This document shows, piece by piece, positions 59,636 through 64,000 of a stretch of 64,000 nt of DNA. Within the stretch, counting starts at the first letter, position 1. Each line of letters starts with the position of its first letter. The notes beneath the pieces were generated by a model, which did not search any database, had not been told where the DNA came from, and saw nothing but the letters and a program-made list of their open reading frames with translations. This DNA comes from Liolophura sinensis (Eukaryota > Mollusca > Polyplacophora > Chitonida > Chitonidae). The translations under genes were made by a program, and so were the position numbers. The stretch spans positions 31,813,732 through 31,877,731 of the forward strand of contig NC_088304.1 of NCBI RefSeq assembly GCF_032854445.1, read 5' to 3'.

Positions 59636-60117
59636 CAAAAGACAGCAAAGCCATCAGCAAATGTAATTAATGAGCTCATTTTTGCTGGTGGCACTTAAAT
59701 TTTGCTGGGCATTTTCGTTCTGTGAACTTACTCGTCAGAAGGGTGTATTAAGAATTCTTCGTTGTACTCACTCACACACAGACCCGCACTATGGTCTGTG
59801 GAAAAACACAAGGGTTTTCTTTTAGAATTTGAGAAGGTGGTCAGACTTCAAAAGTAGATGGCTGAATTGAAAGTAATTATGTCAAAATTACTATTGATTT
59901 AAATAGTAAGAATATTTAAAGCAGGTGGCTATGGGGCCCTTTTTGAACACCCTGCACACAAAGATTGTCACAAAGAAGACATAGAAAGATAAAAAGAGCT
60001 CAAATGGTGTTCAGCTAGACGCTCAGCTGAGTAATCTGTATTCATAGTTGAGTTCTAAAACAACACATGCCTGTCACTGTCATTTTGCTAAAATTATTTG
60101 TTTCATTTAATTGTTTC

Positions 60118-60119
60118 AG
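60118..60119 (+). promoter_or_regulatory. Putative splice acceptor of the 5' UTR exon
   Basis: 'ttcatttaattgtttcag' is a good pyrimidine-rich acceptor 54 bases before the ATG at 60173. It suggests that the glycosyltransferase mRNA has a non-coding first exon upstream. Confidence 0.5.
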
Positions 60120-60172
60120 AAATCAGCAAATTATACAGTAAAGTATCCATGCATGCCATGTAACTTTCAAAT

Positions 60173-61285
60173 ATGGCCTGTCAGAATCGACTAGTCTTCC
60201 GCAAAAATTGGTGCCTTTGGTTGGCATTCTCTGTGGTTGTTTGCTGTCTGATGCTGTACGGACTAGACCAGATGTTTGAAAACAGGGCTCAGCAGCGATG
60301 GGAACGTTATTCATACCAAGCGATGAACAGGCTGTTGGCAGAGGGCCAAGAAGTAGATGACAAGGTTGCTGCTTTGAAACAGCTGGAGTCCAAAGTTTTG
60401 AATTGCACTGCTGCATCTCCTTCCGCAGTGAGGGATCGTATTCAGCACGTGTCACTGGAGAGACAGTTGAACAGCACAAAGTGTCAAGGTTTTGAGGACT
60501 TTGAAGAAGTCCTCATACTTACTCCAGCAAGACAGATGGGCTCAGTTGTGAAAAGGTATTTCAGAAATCTGCTTAGTTTCCAGTATCCCCTCTGTCGGAT
60601 CCGAGTCGCCATCGGTGTCAATCAAGATGATGATTCAACTTTTAATCTGATTCAGACCTATGCGGCTTCCTTAGCCAGTAATTTCAGTAGAATTGACATT
60701 TATAGACTGAGCTTGAAAAATGACGACTTTGACATCGGTGGCATGGACCGCCACTTGAAACACATCCAATTACAACGTAGAAGCCACATAGCACAAGTTC
60801 GAAATGCTCTCCTGTTTGCAGCTTTACAGTCTGAAGGATGGGTTTTATGGATTGACAGTGATGTAAGAGAAATGCCTCCAGAAGTGTTAGATAAACTTGT
60901 AGGGAGTGGTAAAGAGATTGTTGTCCCCAGCTGCATGTATCGCAAATCTCCTAAGCAACTTGATGTCTATGACAAAAACACCTGGCGAGAAACTAATTCC
61001 TCTCGTCAATTGCAAAAGCTCTTGCGGGATAAAGATTTGCTTGTTGAAGGTTACAGCCAATCAAAACGGATATATCTGAATGACATCCAATCAGAAGGCC
61101 CGGTAGTGGAGTTGGATGGTGTCGGTGGCTGTTGTCTATTGGTCAGAGCAGATGTCCACAGAAAAGGTGTCATTTTCCCACCATACGTGTTCAGGAACCA
61201 CATTGATACTGAGGGGTTTGCACAAGCGGCCAAAGCTATGGGATATAAGCTGTACGGTATGCCATTTGTACAAGTTATTCACTGA
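60173..61285 (+). CDS. Golgi type II glycosyltransferase, Anp1/Mnn9 (GT62) family
   Basis: A single coding exon of 370 aa. Residues 13-31 form one transmembrane anchor after a short basic cytosolic tail, the layout of a Golgi type II transferase, with a charged stem (about 40-105). The catalytic domain runs from about 111 to 370: VLILTPAR; ARNELLF-like QVRNALLFAAL (208-218); the metal-binding DxD in VLWIDSDV (DSD at 228-230); IVVPSCMYR; YDKNTWRET; EGY (292-294); the family hallmark VELDGVGG (312-319); VRADVHRKGVIFPP; and DTEGFA (345-350). In yeast, Anp1, Van1 and Mnn9 add alpha-mannose to N-glycans in the cis Golgi. The donor and acceptor here are unknown. N-glycosylation sequons lie at 77, 100, 170 and 275. 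The coding part has no intron, unlike its neighbour AKAP10. It ends VQVIH, slightly short of the fungal C-terminus. Confidence 0.92.
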   Translation: MACQNRLVFRKNWCLWLAFSVVVCCLMLYGLDQMFENRAQQRWERYSYQAMNRLLAEGQEVDDKVAALKQLESKVLNCTAASPSAVRDRIQHVSLERQLNSTKCQGFEDFEEVLILTPARQMGSVVKRYFRNLLSFQYPLCRIRVAIGVNQDDDSTFNLIQTYAASLASNFSRIDIYRLSLKNDDFDIGGMDRHLKHIQLQRRSHIAQVRNALLFAALQSEGWVLWIDSDVREMPPEVLDKLVGSGKEIVVPSCMYRKSPKQLDVYDKNTWRETNSSRQLQKLLRDKDLLVEGYSQSKRIYLNDIQSEGPVVELDGVGGCCLLVRADVHRKGVIFPPYVFRNHIDTEGFAQAAKAMGYKLYGMPFVQVIH

Positions 61286-62400
61286 AAATATACATGACTG
61301 AAGTTGCCTGTTTGGTTTTTATCGAGAGATAAGAATACTTTCTATGTAGTAGAAATGTAAAATTTATATGAGAAGAGTTAGGGAATATTTTTACAATGAA
61401 AGCTGCCACAGGCATATGTCATAGCAGCAAGGAACTACTGTTAGACAACAGTTTTGCTGTTTTAACTTTGATGTTTTGAGAGTATCAGAAGTGCTAAATA
61501 TCAGAAATAACTAGAGGGAAATTAGAAAGTGACTTGCACAACATACTACAGTTTGTTTCAATCAACAAATTGCTGAGTATGGATAAGTAATATGATGTTA
61601 AGACACATCTCATCGCACTGTTTGTGTTTCAAGCATAATGCTTACCGAGAATGATTGCTTCCATTGAAAATGGTGTGTTTAGTGGAAGCTTGTCCATATA
61701 TATCATGTCATATAATGTTCATATGTGCTAACCTGTCCATTTGTTACACAATGTGGTTTTAGTATGTTCTTTATACTACATGTATCAGAGTGTGTTAAAT
61801 GGTTGGCCTAGATCTACATCTATCAAATTCCTAAGGAACATTTTCACATTTCTATGACAATTTTAATGGTAAATACATGGATGGTATTTTAATAAAAAGC
61901 ATGTCTTGCTGCATTATATTTTATTAATCTTTACACTGTTAAACATGTAGGAGTATGCCAGATTTTGGAATGTACAGATTTGCCTTTTAGTTGTTGTTAC
62001 AGTTAAAGAATAATTTCGTTGGTAGCTAAGAGGTACTAGTACATGTACTATTAATGTAGCGTATATTTATAGCTAGTTTTGGTTTCTTTACATATATTTA
62101 CGCTTATGTATGGGTTTAATTTTACAACAAGGAAGTACGTGTATTTTTTATGTACCTTTATAAATGGTTATTTTCATGATTGACTGTTACTGTTTATTTA
62201 GGACCGTGCCCACATTCTATTGTGATATGAAACATATCTTTTGTTTTTGTAACAAGTTTGTAATTTACAAAGACCAATGTGCTGTATATTAATAAATGTT
62301 ATATGTTTATAATCAGATTCATAGGCTGATGTTATCATATCCTAGTTTGTATTATCCTAGTCGGCTAGTGGGATGAATAAACTAAATCTCGCCACAGATA
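61286..62400 (+). other. Probable 3' UTR of the glycosyltransferase
   Basis: AT-rich and without coding signal. Candidate AATAAA hexamers lie at 61891, 62291 and 62376. Confidence 0.5.
61891..61896 (+). terminator. Poly(A) signal AATAAA
   Basis: The first canonical hexamer after the stop at 61285 (3' UTR about 620 bases). Alternatives are at 62291-62296 and 62376-62381. Confidence 0.45.
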
Positions 62401-63118
62401 TTATAAAGACTTGCTTTCAGGGGAAGTAACTCTAGATCAAGTTATGGAGGACGGCTTGAGTTCGAGTTGTCTACCTTCTCGCACATTTATCACAGGATGT
62501 GCACTGACAGCAGCTTCTCTTCCAAACCAAAACATAATCGTGCCGTTGGTGGTCCACTCTGACCTTGTTCGCAAGATATCTCCGGGCATTTTCAGCAATT
62601 TCTGATATATACCAGGCAGGTAAATATCAGAAATTGTTGATATCAACGTTTAATAGGATACCTGCAGTAGTACGAAGTGGGACGTGAAGCTGGACATTCC
62701 ACCTCAGCGTCAATAGCGCGACGTCAAAGTGGGTACACCAAATACTTCACAGATGAAACCGCAGCATGCGACATGTTTCGCGTCGCACAACGAGGCCGCA
62801 TGTTTGAACCCAGTTCTGACTGTTTGGACTGCGACTTTCAGTCAAGATGTTGGTCAGGTACCTGGCAAAGATTACTCCAATTTCCAATAAAGCTGACTGC
62901 CGTAATACAAGTGAAAAACCGTTAAGCACGGCGTTCAACTCCAATCAATCAGATCAACCAGCAAAATTTAACTTTGGAATTATGAACTTTGGGTTACATG
63001 TACATGTATGTCAGTTTATCTGTTTGTCCGTGTTTTCTCTTTGTAGCTGGCAATAATTTAGCTTGTCAATGTGATATCTCGAGAATTGAATCAAATTTTT
63101 GTTTGAAGCTTAATTAAA
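62400..63118. other. No gene with support
   Basis: A short plus-strand frame at 62411-62605 follows an acceptor-like 'ttgctttcag', but I find no partner exon or domain. The part around 62780-62900 looks like a decayed repeat. Confidence 0.4.
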
Positions 63119-63300
63119 GGCCGTTCACACGGGCAAAGCTAAGCTGGTTTAACTTGCGGAAGTGGCTTTGAGCCAGTTTGACGTGGCTCATGTGAACGCA
63201 AAGTAGGGGCATTTAATCCGGTTTATTTGCCCCAGCTGGCGACGTGGCTTTAAGCCAGTTTCAGTGCTGGAGCGGGTTTAACTGAACCGTGTGAACGGGC
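63119..63300. mobile_element. Foldback/MITE element with GGCCGTTCACACGG ends
   Basis: The left terminus GGCCGTTCACACGG and the right terminus CCGTGTGAACGGGC are inverse. Inner words 'gtggcttt(g/a)agccagttt' recur in both arms. It is non-coding. Confidence 0.8.
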
Positions 63301-63567
63301 AAATCCCTGAACTGGCTTAAAGCTCATTCATCTGCACGTCATTATGCCATTATAGTAGGAAACAGCCCTTTTCTTCCAGAATTCTTGCATGGGTGAAGTT
63401 TAAATCACATTGGGCTCAAAATTTGATTACCATGGCAAATGTGCTTTGAACAGCTTTGAAAACAGGTCCCCGGACGATGAGGCGAAATATTTTTGGGAAC
63501 TTTGGGTAACGCCTACCAAGAATACCGGCACATTTCAAGTTGACATTTCTTCCGCAGTCAAGTACCA

Positions 63568-63682
63568 CAATATTATTTATTTATTTATTTGATTGATTGA
63601 TGTTTCACGCCTTACTCTAGAATATTTTACTTATACGACATTATGGTTGGAGGAAACCGGGTTGAACCAGGGGGAAACCCAC
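63568..63682 (-). mobile_element. SINE family A, truncated
   Basis: (TTTA)n tail, 'ttgattgatgtttcacgcct', 'ttatggttggaggaaaccgg', then truncated at 'gggggaaacccacagg'. Confidence 0.82.
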
Positions 63683-63724
63683 AGGAGTTTCAATAATCTT
63701 CTGCAATGACGGAATAATTTGCTA

Positions 63725-63790
63725 CTGATGAAAACATTCCAAGACTAGCATCACTCAGACAAAGAGTTTGTTTAATTAAACAGAGGGTAT
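63725..63790. mobile_element. Fragment of the 'CACTCAAAAA' MITE
   Basis: 'agactagcatcactcagaca' matches the right half of the family. The rest is gone. Confidence 0.4.
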
Positions 63791-64000
63791 TTCGAGGGTG
63801 AAACAAAGACAACTTATCCAACTGAAACTGCATGAGCGGAGGAAACTGGAATGCCCAGTGTAGTAAACTTTTGTCAAGTACAAACCAACCCGACAAAAAT
63901 TCCCAAGTGTGTTGATATGCGCATTTACACGCTATATATTGGCAGAAAACAAATGATCTCTAACAAACATTTCACTGACCAAATGGCCTCAATCGTCCCT

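Noticed and set aside
62411-62605. Second coding exon downstream of GT62
   Set aside because: The GT62 frame already ends at 61285 and no phase-compatible partner was found.

Overview
This is nuclear DNA from an animal, most likely a mollusc or another lophotrochozoan. Genes are split into small exons with GT..AG introns that hold phase. About sixteen copies of one tRNA-derived SINE are scattered through the window, its head ending in a 'cctccgtggctcag' A-box-like motif. Other tRNA-derived SINEs end in 'acgttaaacccc', and there are many small foldback (MITE-like) elements and several long minisatellites. The species assignment is inference from repeat style and gene content; no marker gene fixes it.

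Five protein genes can be assembled by hand with consistent splice phases. (1) 9972 to 5350, minus: a secreted C-type lectin-domain protein with a PAN/apple-like N-terminal region (4 exons, 273 aa). (2) 12404 to 18276, plus: a secreted Cys-rich protein that resembles the latency-associated prodomain of TGF-beta proteins but has no ligand domain (3 exons, 258 aa; family uncertain). (3) 31835 to 25820, minus: a secreted two-Kazal protease inhibitor (4 exons, 152 aa). (4) 58349 to 41042, minus: a complete orthologue of AKAP10 (D-AKAP2; 14 exons, 784 aa) with two RGS domains and a C-terminal PKA-anchoring helix. (5) 60173 to 61285, plus: an intronless type II membrane glycosyltransferase of the Anp1/Mnn9 (GT62) family, a family known mainly from fungi. 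A palindromic TCTCGCGAGA promoter motif lies between the divergent genes 4 and 5. Two further possible coding pieces, at 4661-4993 and 36.3-37.4 kb, are weak.

Between the genes the window is dominated by repeats. From 19 to 39 kb there are tandem arrays with units of 21/84, 32, 38, 39, 48 and about 80 bp. One of them, inside the last Kazal intron, switches orientation and forms a head-to-head inverted minisatellite. Several arrays stay open as reading frames because the period is a multiple of three. A Tc1/mariner transposase relic splits another array. SINE-into-MITE nesting with clear target-site duplications gives relative insertion ages.

The three small secreted proteins (lectin, prodomain-like, Kazal) look like extracellular or mucosal/defence genes. 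AKAP10 and the glycosyltransferase look like housekeeping neighbours sharing a promoter region. Nothing in the window suggests an operon or a bacterial, phage or CRISPR system.
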